Shown here piece after piece: positions 35,810 to 48,710 of a stretch of DNA of 64,000 bases. Made by a program: the position numbers and the translations under genes. The DNA lies in contig NW_024532411.1 in the NCBI RefSeq assembly GCF_016097555.1, positions 186,001 through 250,000 of the forward strand, given 5' to 3'. How positions within the stretch are numbered: the first letter of the stretch is position 1; every line of letters begins with the position of its first letter. The stretch is from Gigantopelta aegis. Its lineage: Eukaryota > Mollusca > Gastropoda > Neomphalida > Peltospiridae. The notes beneath the pieces were generated by a model. The model did no database searches. It worked only from the letters and a program-made list of their open reading frames with translations, and had not been told where the DNA came from.

Positions 35810-38185
35810 ATGGAGATGCAAGATTGTTGTGGTAATGTACTCACTTGTAGCAATCAGGAAGCTCTAAGTCTCTACAATGAAGTGTTGGAGGCTTTGCTTA
35901 GTCAAAAGGAAGGATTTATCAAATCATTGAGACGTGCTATTAAACTAGATGAAAACTTTGTCTTGGCTCATTGTTTGATGGTAATTTTAATCTTTTGATT
36001 TTATGCAGCAATTTTTTTTAAATCTAGGGTTGTCTCTTATGTGACGCATATGGTCCGTCTGATTCTTCAGGTAACCAGCTATCCCATCTATTAATCCATC
36101 CATTTTTTGTATATAGTTCAAGTTCATGTTGATGCTGTTACTAAGCTCTATCCAAAAGTCTTGGATCGTGAACAGAGACACATTGATGCATTCTTTGCTA
36201 CTCATCAAGGAAATACTCCTAAATCTAATGAAATATTGGCTGACATCACAGTCAAATATCCAAGGGGTAATAAATATTTAAGTAGTCTCATTCCCATACC
36301 AGACTAAGTCTCATTCTCATTCCAATATCCTAACAGTCAGCAAAGAAACTTTCTTTTTAAAATGTATATTTGTTTAAAATATTTTCATAACTTCATATTT
36401 CTATTCTCAGACCTTCATGCTGCTCGATGGGCATTTGGTGATTATTTGAAGACTGGAGAATATCCTCGTATGAGAAGTCTAATGTCAAGAGCTATTACTC
36501 ATTGTCCTGAAGACTTCCATTTATATCCTTATGTCCTCAGTCTGTGAGTTTGGGAAGTATTTAGATTTCATTATATAGAGTGATGCAATATGACTATATA
36601 GCAAGACTCATTTTGCTTTCCGTGTAGTCACATTCCCATACTACCTGTCTGAGAATGAGACTATCATCCTTGTACCACCAACTTTTTTGTAAAGTCATTG
36701 TAAAACATTTAGCTGTTTTAAGCTGTCTATCTTTTTAAAAAATAACTATTTATAACATTCTTCTCTCAGGTATGCCTTCTCACTTGAGGAGACCAATGAG
36801 AGACAACTAGCTGAAGAACTTTGTCGGCAAAGTTTAGCTCTTCAACCAGTTAATCCTTGGGCAATACACACTACTGGTATATAGAGATAGTAATATGTTC
36901 TGCTTATCTCTTTGTCAATAGCTCATGTGATAGAAGAAAGTCAACATGTAGAGAAAGGGGTGGAGTTTCTTTTGTCGACTCGTAAGAACTGGCAAGATTG
37001 TCTTTTGGGTCACCATATTACTTGGCACTTAACTTTGTATTATTTTGGTATGTCCATCTGTTTCTATGGTTACATCTTTGTCCATTTCTCCGTTCATCCA
37101 TGTTTAGTCTATCTGTTCAATTTTCTATTAATCTATTAACAGATCTCAACAATACTGATAAAATATTGGAAGAATTTGATTCAGTAATGGCCCTTTGTAT
37201 GGATTCAAATAATCTATTTCAGTTACTAGATGCAACTTCTCTGCTATGGCGACTCAATGTAAGCTACAAACAAGTTATTAGAAATTGTATTATGATCTAT
37301 TGTCAAAAAGATAATGGGAATAGATCCAGGAGAAGAGGTGGAAGTTGGTGACTGATGCTTTTCAGAGTCGTGTTGGTCATCCAACATATTCATGGTTAGT
37401 ATCATACTTTAATTGTAATAAGATCTCTTATCTTATTTGTATAGGTTAGAGACACATCTCATGATGTCATTATGTCATGGTAAGGTATCTGCTGACACAG
37501 CAAGACTAGCTCTGGCTAGACAAGTTATTAAGGTAAGATTTTAATAATATTTTAATGTTGATACTGTTTTCCTTTACAGTCAATGGAAGAATATTGTCAC
37601 AACGCAACTTACGATTCTACTATTGCTGAGATGGTATGGTTGTAATGTTTTAACAATGGTCATGTTAATATTATTTATATTGTTAGATTGGTATACCAGT
37701 TTGTAATGCATGTTAGCTTATGGAGAAGAGAAATATGATGAGGTTAGTGAGTGGACAGATAGAGAAAAAGATAGATCATAACAAAATAATTTATTTTATT
37801 ATTTAGGTTTTGTCTTTAATGTTACCATGGAGATATGATTTTGTTAAATTTGGTGGTAGTTGGGCACAACGACAAATATTTGATATGACTCTGATAATGG
37901 TACACACAATAATGTTGTATATTATATAACTAATCATATCATTATAGGCTGCTATTAATGGGAACCAACTCCAACGAGCTCAGGCCCTTATTATTGAATT
38001 AAAGGTTTTAATAACAAGCACTATATTTTATTAATAAATTCTTATATAGGATCGTAAACCATTTTTTTTTTTTTTTTTTTTTTTTTTTGTTTTTTTTTTT
38101 TTTTTTGTTGTTTTTTTTTTTTTTTTTCAGTAAAACTTTACAACGTTTACATGATCAAGTCAGAGCTGCTCTGAAGAGAGAATAG
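35810..38185 (+). CDS. TTC38: Tetratricopeptide repeat protein 38, copy A
   Basis: About 14 exons with intact GT-AG sites. It begins MEMQDCCGNVLTCSNQEALS, followed by LDENFVLAHCLMGCLLCDAY; YPKVLDREQRHIDAFFATHQ (human family pattern LTRREQLHVSAVETFANG); SLEETNERQLAEELCRQSLA; NPWAIHTTAHVIEESQHVEK (family SVHTVAHIHEM); and FDMTLIMAAING near the end. TPR-like helical repeats cover most of the length. TTC38 is a cytosolic protein of poorly known function, conserved in animals and many bacteria. There is a frame change at about 37337 (PGEE to RWKLVTDAFQ), and the last exon is interrupted by a poly-T tract (38062-38127). Exons from about 37875 on are part of the left arm of a palindrome. It is the best preserved of three tandem copies. 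Confidence 0.8.
38062..38127. repeat. Poly-T tract inside the last TTC38-A exon region
   Basis: 66 bp, nearly all T with three G interruptions, replacing four to six coding bases. The matching position in the right palindrome arm (about 42031-42036) has no T-run. This could be a recent insertion or a sequencing artefact. Confidence 0.9.
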
Positions 38186-39694
38186 TTTAAAGTCAATGTT
38201 TAGGTTTTTAATAAGAAGTATACGGATTTTTGAAGTATACAGAAGTATACGGAAACATTCTGAAATTTCTATAGAAATATAATGCAAGGAAATTAAATAT
38301 AGTTCCGTATACTTTCCTACTAAAAATATACAATAAATTTTTTAGTCAATTAAAAGGTCACTAAAGAGTAGATTTCCACACCAATTAAGTAAATTATTTA
38401 AGTATAAAAAAATATTTCAGACAATTGACAGATGAGGTATTAAATAAGTTTATTAAACAAAATTTAGAAGATTATATTACAATATAAGAATGAAATTCAA
38501 TTAATTAAAAACTATATTTTCTAAAATATTGTGCACTTAAAAAATATAATTAGATGAAGTCATTGAATTAAATCAGTTTTAAAATGAAGTTTATTAAACA
38601 AAGAAAATTACAATAAATATTGACAAATTAAAATATAAGAATGAAATTCAATTAATTTATTTTATAAACTACAATTGACAAAACAAATCTAAAAAAAATT
38701 AAAAAAATAAGAAAATGTAAAAGAAAAAATGCTTCAGAACTCTAGTCCAGAAAGAGTTCCCAAAGAGTCCATCCAGTCCAGAAAGAGTCAAAGAGATTTC
38801 CCAGAGTCCATCCAGTCCAGAAAGGGAGAGTCCAGCAGAGAGGTCCAGGTCCACAAGTTGAGAACATAGAGAAAGAAAAAGAAGGAGATGTAAACAAACT
38901 GCATCACTAAAAAGAAGATGGATGAATAGATGTAGAATGAAAAGACAGCTCACCTTTTTCAACAGGGATGGTCCTGCAGGGAAAAAAAGAAAAGGTAAAT
39001 AAACTGAACTGGTTACAAAAATGTATGGATGGATGGAGAGATGGAGGAAGAAGAAGTGAAAAAGGACCACAACTACACAACACACACAGCACACACACAC
39101 ACGCACCCTACATACCCTCTCCCCCACCCCGGGGGGGTAAAGAAAGGGGGGTTGGTGGGGGGGAGAGGGATTTGTAGGGTTTTATGTGTATGTATGTGTG
39201 GTGTATATAGGCTAGATAGCCCAAAAAAAATTGAAAAAAAAAATTAAAAGAGAAGGAAAGAAGGCTTGAAGGAAGACAGGAGAGAATCCATCCAAGATGG
39301 AGAGCGACTCATCTTTTCCATCGATGGAGAACATCGGTCCAAGTAAAAGGTTCCAGGAGATCCATCAAAGAAAACCAGTTCAAGTAAGAGCTTCCAGAAG
39401 ATTCAGTAAAGAACATCAGTCCAGAACATCAGTCCAAGTAAAAGGTTCCAGGAGATCCATCAAAGAAAACCAGCCAGTTCAAGTAAGAGCTTCCAGAAGA
39501 TTCAGTAAAGAACATCAATCCAGAACATCACTGAGAGAACCATCAGTCCAAGTAGAAGTTCTGTAGAGAAAAGGAAGAGACTTGAAAATTTTTTTTTTAA
39601 AAATGATGATTACAAAAGTAGCAAAAAATAACATAACAAAAGAGATGAAAAAATAAAGATGAGTAAACTGAAAAATAACATGATTGTCCAAAGC

Positions 39695-39838
39695 GGTGAT
39701 CCAACGATGAGATGCGATGTCCAACGATGAGACGCGGTGATCCAACGATGAGATGCGATGTCCAACGATGAGACGCGGTGATCCAACGATGAGACGCGAT
39801 GTCCAACGATGAGACGCGGTGATCCAACGATGAGAGGT
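39695..39838 (-). repeat. Alternating 20/21-bp minisatellite (left arm)
   Basis: Alternates TCCAACGATGAGACGCGGTGA and TCCAACGATGAGATGCGATG-type units, about 7 in all. The mirror copy is at 40318-40458 in the right arm. The long His/Arg/Trp/Ser open frames in both arms come from this repeat. Confidence 0.9.
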
Positions 39839-40317
39839 CCAATGAAGAAAGTGCACTCACTGAATACTTTTAATACAAACTGTCATACTCTGCACACGCC
39901 ATATAGCATGGTGATCTCTGTGTGGGTGTGATTAGTCTAGTGTTACCATGGTTACTTTCTCATTAGCGATAGTTCCCGCCAAATAAATCTTGGGCAAATT
40001 TGGTAGCTATGGTAACATTAAATAAACTGTCATAGTATAGCGTTACCATGGTTGATTATGATTTATTTGGCGGGAAATATCGTATTCTGCATATAGCTTG
40101 GTGATCGTTGTGTACATGCGCTTGTGACTAGTATAACGTTACCATGGTTACCAAATTTGCCATGATTTATTTGGCGGGAACTATCGCTAATGAGAAAGTA
40201 ACCATGGTAACACTAGACTAATCACACCCACACAGAGATCACCATGCTATATGGCGTGTGCAGAGTATGACAGTTTGTATTAAAAGTATTCAGTGAGTGC
40301 ACTTTCTTCATTGGACC

Positions 40318-40458
40318 TCTCATCGTTGGATCACCGCGTCTCATCGTTGGACATCGCGTCTCATCGTTGGATCACCGCGTCTCATCGTTGGACATCGCAT
40401 CTCATCGTTGGATCACCGCGTCTCATCGTGGACATCGCATCTCATCGTTGGATCACCC
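40318..40458 (+). repeat. Alternating 20/21-bp minisatellite (right arm)
   Basis: Reverse complement of 39695-39838: TCTCATCGTTGGATCACCGC alternating with TCTCATCGTTGGACATCGCG. One unit differs by a single-base deletion from its left-arm partner. Confidence 0.9.
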
Positions 40459-42223
40459 GCTTTGGACAATCATGTTATTTTCAGTTTACTCATCTTTATT
40501 TTTTCATCTCTTTTGTTATGTTATTTTTGCTACTTTTGTAATCATCATTTTAAAAAAAAAAAATTTTCAAGTCTCTTCCTTTTCTCTACAGAAATTCTAC
40601 TTGGACTGATGGTTCTCTCAGTGATGTTTCTGGATTGATGTTCTTTACTGAATCTTCTGGAAGCTCTTACTTGAACTGGCTGGTTTTCTTTGATGGATCT
40701 CCTGGAACCTTTTACTTGGACTGATGTTCTGGACTGATGTTCTTTACTGAATCTTCTGGAAGCTCTTACTTGAACTGGTTTTCTTTGATGGATCTCCTGG
40801 AACCTTTTACTTGGACCGATGTTCTTCCATCGATGGAAAAGATGAGTCGCTCTCCATCTTGGATGGATTCTCTCCTGTCTTCCTTCAAGCCTTCTTCCTT
40901 CTCTTTTTAATTTTTTTTTCAATTTTTTTTGGGCTATCTAGCCTATATACACACACACATACATACACATAAAACCCTACAAAATCCCTCTCCCCCCCAC
41001 CAACCCCCCTTTCTTACCCCCCCGGTGTGGGGGAGAGGGTATGTAGGGTGCGTGTGTGTGTGTGCTGTGTGTGTGTGTAGGTTGGTGGTCCTTTTTCACT
41101 CTTCATTTCCTCCATCTCTCCATCCATCCATACATTTTTGTAACAGTTCAGTTATTTTACCTTTTCTTTTTTTCCCTGCAGGACCATCCCTGTTGAAAAA
41201 GGTGAGCTGTCTTTTCATTCTACATCTATTCATCCATCTTCTTTTAGTGATGCAGTTTGTTTACATCTCCTTCTTTTCTTTCTCTATGTTCTCAACTTGT
41301 GGACCTGGACCTCTCTGCTGGACTCTCCCTTTCTGGACTGGATGGACTCTGGGAAATCTCTTTGACTCTTTCTGGACTGGATGGACTCTTTGGGAACTCT
41401 TTCTGGACTAGAGTTTCTGAAGCATTTTTTCTTTTACATTTTCTTATTTTTTTAATTTTTTTTAGATTTGTTTTGTCAATTGTAGTTTATAAAATAAATT
41501 AATTGAATTTCATTCTTATATTTTAATTTGTCAATATTTATTGTAATTTCTTTGTTTAATAAACTTCATTTTAAAACTGATTTAATTCAATGACTTCATC
41601 TAATTATATTTTTAAGTGCACAATATTTTGAGAAAATATAGTTTTTAATTAATTGAATTTCATTCTTATATTGTAATATAATAATTTCTAAATTTTGTTT
41701 AATAAACTTATTTAATACCTCATCTGTCAATTGTCTGAAATATTTTTTTATACTTAAATAATTTACTTAATTGGGTGGAAATCTTACTCTTTAGTGACCT
41801 TTTAATTGACTAAAAAATTTATTGTATATTTTTAGTAGGAAAGTATACTGGAAACTATATTTAATTTCCTTGCATTATATTTTTCTATAGAAATTTCAGA
41901 ATGTTTCCGTATATTCTGTATACTTCAAAAATCCGTATACTTCTTATTAAAAACCTAAACATTGACTTTAAAACTCTTCTCTCTTCAGAGCAGCTCTGAC
42001 TTGATCATGTAAACGTTGTAAAGTTTTACTGCAAGTTTTACGATCTATATAAGAACTTTATTAATAAAATATAGTGCTTGTTATTAAAACCTTTAATTCA
42101 ATAATAAGGGCCTGAGCTCGTTGGAGTTTGTTTCCATTAATAGCAGCCTATAATGATATGATTAGTTTATATAATATACAAACATTATTGTGGTGTACCA
42201 TTATCAGAGTCATATCAAATATT

Positions 42224-42883
42224 TACATGGTGATCGCTGCACAGGGGTGATTAGTCTAGTGTTACCATGTAGAAATTATTGCTAATGTAACCATGGTAAC
42301 TGTAGACTTCTACATATTTTGATCACCCAATTTCAATTATCAATTACAACCTTACACAGCAATTACAATAAAAATTGATAGCAATTACACACAATTACAA
42401 TAGTTTATTATCAGTACCCTATACAAGTGCTCTATACATTATTCACAGTATTGTTTTGAAAATAGCAGACTTCTCAGCTTTCTTTACCAAAATAATTATG
42501 GTCATGTGTACATCACGTGATGCGACAACCCTTACCAGACTACGATTTATTGTATAGTAGTTAAAAGTCCTGCTTTATTTACTCCATGTACACATTTTAG
42601 AAGGAGCAATCAAGATCTAATTCAAGTCTAGCAAATTAAAGATGTTGGGTTTCCATTTATGTAGCCTGGTGACCTCATAGAGGCATGGTATCTTGTGCTC
42701 CTCTTTCCCCAGTATGAAATACTGACTACAGGTCTACATAGACTGAGTACAATTTTGGAAAATCTCAAAAACAATAGTTTAAAACTAGCAAGTCCTACAG
42801 AAATCTGCTGAAATCTTCCTTGACACTCATATGAAATCCTTGGAAATTTCCGTAAATCTCATCTACCTCCCCCTGCATACAAC
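42224..42883. other. Region between palindrome and TTC38 copy B
   Basis: 42226-42310 is another diverged copy of the palindrome's inner end (CATGGTGATCGCTGCACAGG, then GATTAGTCTAGTGTTACCAT), now placed directly against the outer edge of the right arm. The rest holds an AATTACAATA-rich tract (about 42340-42405) and the presumed upstream sequence of copy B. Confidence 0.6.
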
Positions 42884-43803
42884 ATGGAAGGAGAGAAAGG
42901 ATGCAAGATTGTTGTGGTAATGCACTCACTTGTAGCAGTCCAGGAATCCTGCAGCCCTAGAACTCTACAATAAAGCACTGGAGTCGTTTGTTAGCTACAA
43001 AGATGATTGCATGGACTCTTTAAAGCGCATTTATCGAACTGGACGAGAACTTTTGTCATGGCTCACTGTCTCTTGGTAAGATAATGATTATATCATTGGT
43101 GTAAGCATCTTTTCTTTCTAGGGTTGTCTTATGCTGATACATTTGATCCTGCAGGTTTGTACTATGTTCACAATATCTGTTAATTAAACTGTCCTCACAT
43201 GATTATCTGTCCATCCATTTATTCCATTTCTTGTATAGTTCAAGTTCATCTGGATGCTGTTACTAAGCTCTATCCAAAAGTCTTGGAACGTGAACAGAGG
43301 GCACATTGATGCATTCTTTGCTCTTAGTCAGGGAAAACACTCCGAAATCAAATGAAATATTAGCCAACATTGGTGTCAATTATCCCAGAGGTAATGCATA
43401 ATTGACTAGTCTCATCCCATACTTCCATCCCTATTATATAATCTTCTAGATCTTCATGCTGCTCGTTGGGCATTTGGTGACTACTTTAAATGTGGGGAGT
43501 GGCTTCGTTTGAGAAGTCACATGGGCCAAGCTGTTACTCATTGTCCTGTTGAGTTTAACCTCTATCCTTATACTTAGCCTGTGAGTGACAGCTAGCTATA
43601 TTAAGGACTATCACTCTCCTTTGATTGCTAGATATGCCTTGTGGTTTGGAAGAAACTAATGAGAGAGATTTAGCTGAAGAGCTGTGCTACCAAAGTTTAG
43701 CTATTGATCCTCATAATCCATGGGCTACTCATACATTAGGTAATATACATTGTATCTATAACTGTACCTCTCTCTCGTCTCTCTCCTCTCTCTGTCCTCT
43801 CTG

Positions 43804-43834
<31 letters not shown>

Positions 43835-45527
43835 AGCTCATATAATTGAAGAGGTTAGAGATGCACAGAAGGGGATTGATTTTCTGATATCAAACTCGTA
43901 AAAACTGGCAGGATCACTTATTAGGTCTCATACAACATGGCATTTGACCTCTTTATTACTTTGGTATATTATACGATTATCTTATCCATCTAATGTGCAT
44001 TTGTCCATCCATTATGCATTCATCCATCCATCCATAGATCTTAACCAAACTGATTAAATTCTACAAGAGTTTGATACAATTATGGCCCCTTGTGCCAAAA
44101 ACAAAGGACCACTTTGACTTACTTGACACTGCCTCTCTCTTTTATGGCGTCTAAATGTGAGCTATAGTTCTCTATCTTTTATTTATTCATTATAATATAC
44201 AGGTTATGGGTATAGATCCTGGCAGGAAAGATGGAAGTTAGTAACTGATGCATTTCAAACTTACATAGATAGCCCCTCAACGTACTTGGTGAGTTATTTC
44301 TCTCTTTGATGTTTTAATAGTATACTTTTTTGGCGATCCTTTATTTGTCATTTAAGGCTTGAAACTGCATATTCTTGGTAAGGAGGACATTAATTTAATA
44401 CTGATCTTGTTCTTTGGACTGAGTGGTTATTTTAATGACAGGCTCTCTGCTCATCTCATGATGTCATTGTGTCATAGTAGGTATCGAGCTCATGCTGCAA
44501 GACTAGCTCTGGCTAGACAAGCTATTAGGTAAAGAGTTTTAATTATTGTAAGTTTTAGTATTTCAAAATTAAAACTAAAATGTATTTTAATAAGAAGTAA
44601 AATTAATTTACTATTATTTAATTTCATACATTATATATAAGTTTTGATTAAATATTAATTTTCTACCAAAAATTGAAGAATTTACTCACATTGCCATTCT
44701 TCTTATCCATTTAGAAGGAAACTATTAAACTATTCAATTTTTAGAAACAATACCAAACTTCATTTTGATTTTTGTTGTAGAATATGGAAGAATAATGCTG
44801 CCAAAGCCACTGTCTATGATGCCTCTTTCACAGACATGGAATAATATATATATATTGTTTATATCTTGAGATGTGAATAGGTTGGTATACCATTTTTGTA
44901 ATGCAATGTTAGCGTATAGGAGAAGAGAAATATGATGAGGTAGTGAGTGGATGGATGGAAGGTGGAAGATAGATAACATATAATAACACTGTCAAGTAAC
45001 AACTGTTCTTATATGTAAGGTTATATCATTAATGTTACCTCTTAAATTGACTTTGTCAAACTTGGTGGTAGCTGGCACAGCGACAAGTCTTGAACTAACT
45101 TTGATTATGGTCAATTTATAGTTGTCAGGAGCTCATAAAGAATGCGAGTGGTACCTTGCATTTTCGTGGGTCCGGTAGTATTATAAGATGTCTTAGTTCT
45201 TACTATTATCATTATAGGCTGCTATTAATGGAACACAACTCAGACAAGCAGAAGCTCTTATTATTGAACTAAAGGTAATGACTAGTTTAATAATAACTAG
45301 ATGTTATAATTAGTCCATTTTATTTATCTAAATGTACTTCTTCATAATAGGATCGTAAACCTCGCAGTAAAGGTCTGCAACGTTTACATGATGCAGTCGA
45401 TCTGCTCCTTAAGAAACATGATTTTAAAATTGAAACTTTAAGCAGTACTACAATTTTAAATGGCCCAAATAAAAATTTATTTTTTGCTAATGCTGTTTTT
45501 AATTATAGGTGTGTCTATATTGTCTAA
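42884..45527 (+). pseudogene. TTC38: TTC38 copy B, frame-disrupted tandem duplicate
   Basis: The exon order of copy A is repeated with clear similarity: TGCAAGATTGTTGTGGTAAT at the start, LYPKVLEREQ (about 43262), HAARWAFGDYFKCGEW (about 43457), LEETNERDLAEELCYQSLAI (about 43647), RWKLVTDAFQTYIDSPSTY (about 44228) and a last exon DRKPRSKGLQRLHDAVDLLL (from 45352) with an intact extended C-terminus. At least five single-base frame changes occur, for example near 42960, 43310, 43630 and 44160. Splice sites are mostly kept. It may be a recent pseudogene or a working gene in badly sequenced DNA. Introns again carry TCCA tracts and a CT tract (43770-43835). Divergence from copy A at amino-acid level is moderate, so the duplication is not brand new. 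Confidence 0.7.
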
Positions 45528-48435
45528 ATGAAATTTAATAAGAAGAGCAAATGGAGGCAAGCAAAGAGGTATTATTACAGGATTGTTGTTTTGGTAATCC
45601 ACTTACTTGTGAGAGTCAGGATGGGCGCGTAGAAAACTCTACAACGACAACTGGAGGTCCTTTATCCAGTCAAAAAAAAGTCATTTATTGGCACCTTAAC
45701 TCATGTTATTGAATTGGACAACACTTTTGTCTTGGCCCATTGTTAATGGTACAGAACACATAACATATATATCTACATGGACCACGCACCTTTACATATA
45801 TATGGACATACTATACAATGTTGTTTGACTATTAAGGTTCTGGGAAAACTTTGTATTGAGAGATACAGGTCCTTATTTGATGAGTGGGATGGGGTGGGGC
45901 TGACTCTGCATTTATTACTATGGCAATTTATTTTCTTTCTAAAATTTTTATTATAGGGGTTTTTATGTTATGTGACATATACAAAACAGTGATATAGGAT
46001 CCCATAAAGGTAAAGTTAATCATCCCTCTGAACGTCCATCCTTCCTATCCATCCATCCATTTATCCAACCGTCTGTCCATAATTGATCAAAACCGTCCAT
46101 CATCCATCCATGCCTTTTCTGTATAGTTCAAGTTATCTTGATGCTGTTACTAAGCTCTATTCGAAAGTCTTGGAACGTGAACAGAGAACATTGATTCATT
46201 CTTTGCTCTAGTCAGGGGAAACTCGCAAATCGAATGAAATATTGACGGATATCACAGTCCAATATCCCAAGAGGTACTTATTGTCATCCCCATACACTCA
46301 TACTGGAAAAACTGGATTGTGGTATATGATGCTTCAGTCTATATATTTTTAGATCTTCAAAGCTTTGCACATTGGCATTTGTAGGTTATAAAAGTACTGC
46401 CCAAATTTCCTCCAATGAGAGATCTTCTCTCACGAGCTGTAACTCATTGTCCTAAAGAGTCCATTTTTTATCTTATCTTGTTAGTTGGTAAGTCGATTTT
46501 ATTAGAGTATTAAAACACCACAGCTTCTCTCTCCTCCCCTCTCTATCAAATCTTCTCTCTCTCTCTCTCTCTCTCTACTCTCTCTCTCTCTCTCTCTTTA
46601 CACACACATATAGATTATTCCTTTTCACTGAAGAGAGCCCAAAAATGGGGGGGGGGGGGTGGGGGGAGAGACAGTAGGCTGAAGAACTTTGTCAACAAAG
46701 TTTAGCTCTTCAACCAGCTTAATACCTTGGCAATACATACATATGTGTAAGAGATCAATCATCCTCTGTCTACCTTCTTTCTTATTGTTTTTCTTCCCCC
46801 TTTCTTATTTCAGCTCATGTCATAGAAGAAACTAAGGAGGCAGAGAAAGGGGTGGAGTTTCTTTTGTCAACTCGTACTAATTGAGATCTTCTTATATTTG
46901 TCATCACCTTACTTGCAACTAACTTTGTTTTATATGGAAAACTACATCTGTCTGTCTGTCTGTCTATTCATTAAATCTACTTTCATTATTATTTTTCTAT
47001 CCATTTACAGATCTCAACCAGATTGACAACAGTTTGGAAGGATTGGACAACGGATTGTCCCATGCATGAAAGTCATTTCAACTTTCCAACTTTCATACAT
47101 ATGGTAGTTATGTGGCGTCTGAAAACGTGACAAACACCTGTACATCCATCCATTTATCTATCATAACAGATAATGGGAAATACGATCAGGAGGCCGCAAG
47201 ATGGATAGTTGGGACTGAAGCTTTTCAGCCTGCGGTAGGCCATCCAAACAACACTCATGGTAACATCTAATATCTCTTCCGAAGCACTTTTCAATGCTCA
47301 TATGCGTATTTGTTTGTTGTGGTTTTTCATTTCTTACGTATTAGGGGAGACACATCTCATGATGTCTATATATGTCATGGTAAGGTATTGACGAACAGCA
47401 AAGGACTAGCTATGGCGAGAAAGTTATTAAGGTATAAGGTTTTAGTCTCTATTGCACCTTTGTCTGGTTGAGCGATGTTCCTATCTCATTTTTGCTCTAA
47501 TCTCTATAGTCCATGGAAGATTTTGCTCAAAGTGGACTTCATACAATGTTACTATTGCTAATATTGTAAGCAGCTGCCATATATAAGTCCAGCAGTAATA
47601 TTATTCATAAGATTGTTTAGATTGTTATACCAGGTTGTAATGCTTGTTAGCTTATGGAGAAGAGAACAAATATGATGAGGTTAGTGAGTGGACAGATAGA
47701 GAAAAAGATAGATCATAACAAACTAAAATATTTTATTACTTTAGGTTTTGTCTTTATGTTACCACTGAAATATGACTTTGTTAAATTTGGTGTAGTTTGG
47801 GCACAACGACAAATATTTGATATGACTCTGATAAGCGGTACACACAATAATGTTGTATATTATATAACTAATCATATCATTATAGCGGCTATTAATCGGG
47901 AACCAACTCCAACGAGCTCAGGGCCTTATTATTGAATAAAGGTAAATAAGTAATTAATAAACTAGGTACAAACCTATTATAAAAGTATAACTGGTTTAGT
48001 TTAATAACTAAGTATGGTAATAACTGGGCATTGTATTAATAACTAAAGTAATGAAACTATTAATTAACTGGTAATGAAATTGTATATTGTAGTTTTTATA
48101 TGCAACATAGCTGGAAAATATTATTAACTACTTTGTACGGGTTTTGTGTGTGTGTGTGTGTGTGTGGGTGGTGTGTATGTGGGGGTAATTATATAACGTT
48201 TAATGTGTACTTGGTAATGATATCTATAACTATTTTAATTTATCCATCAGATATATGGTGTTACTTGTTGTTAACTGTACTTATTTAAATTATTTGTCAC
48301 AAAGTTAATTTTAGTACTAATTATTTAAATTAAGAGTGGTAAGCATTAAATTTAAATAACGTTGTATGATTAAAAAATGTAATTTTTAAAGGAAGCAATG
48401 CCCTATAACATCAAAGGTATGATATATCTGATTAT

Positions 48436-48710
48436 AGATGTTAGGTTTGGTCATACAAGTTCTGGTTATACAAAGTTATTCGGTTTTTAAATAAGATATT
48501 CGGTTATACAAGTTGTTCTGGTCATACAAGGTCTGGTTATACAAGTTGTTCTGGTTTATAAGATATTCTGGTTATACTGGTATAAAGTTGTGTAACAAGT
48601 TTCGGGTGTTACAAGGTTATTCTGTGGTATGGTTATACAAGTTTGTTATGGTTTTATAAGATATTCTGGTTATACAAGTTGTTCTTGTTTTATAAGATAT
48701 TTCTAGTTTA
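48436..48710. repeat. Degenerate GTTATACAAGTTGTTCTGGT repeat
   Basis: About ten imperfect units of 18-30 bp built from GGTTATACAAG, GTTCTGG and TTTATAAGATATTCT. Unit length varies, suggesting old slippage or sequence errors. Confidence 0.85.

Larger units (their letters stand above)
37875..42223. repeat. 4.3-kb near-perfect palindrome (giant inverted repeat)
   Basis: Left arm 37875-40016, right arm 40138-42223, spacer about 120 bp. Arms match closely with scattered 1-2 base indels; the left arm also carries the poly-T. From outside to inside, each arm holds the TTC38 3' exons, an AT-rich segment with two related ATAAGAATGAAATTCAATTA blocks, a segment of short CTGGACTGGATGGACTCT-type repeats, CA/TG microsatellites with a C/G-rich block, a TTCTTTACTGAATCTTCTGG repeat block, a 20/21-bp minisatellite, and an inner end with GTTACCATGGTTAC motifs. 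The spacer contains another diverged piece of the inner end. No credible protein is encoded, although open frames exist in mirror-image pairs. Confidence 0.93.

Noticed and set aside
38699-41411. Long open frames in both palindrome arms (Cys/Val-rich, His/Arg/Trp-rich)
   Set aside because: They arise from TG/CA, TTC and 20/21-bp tandem repeats, appear in mirror pairs on several frames, and have no splice or protein-family support.
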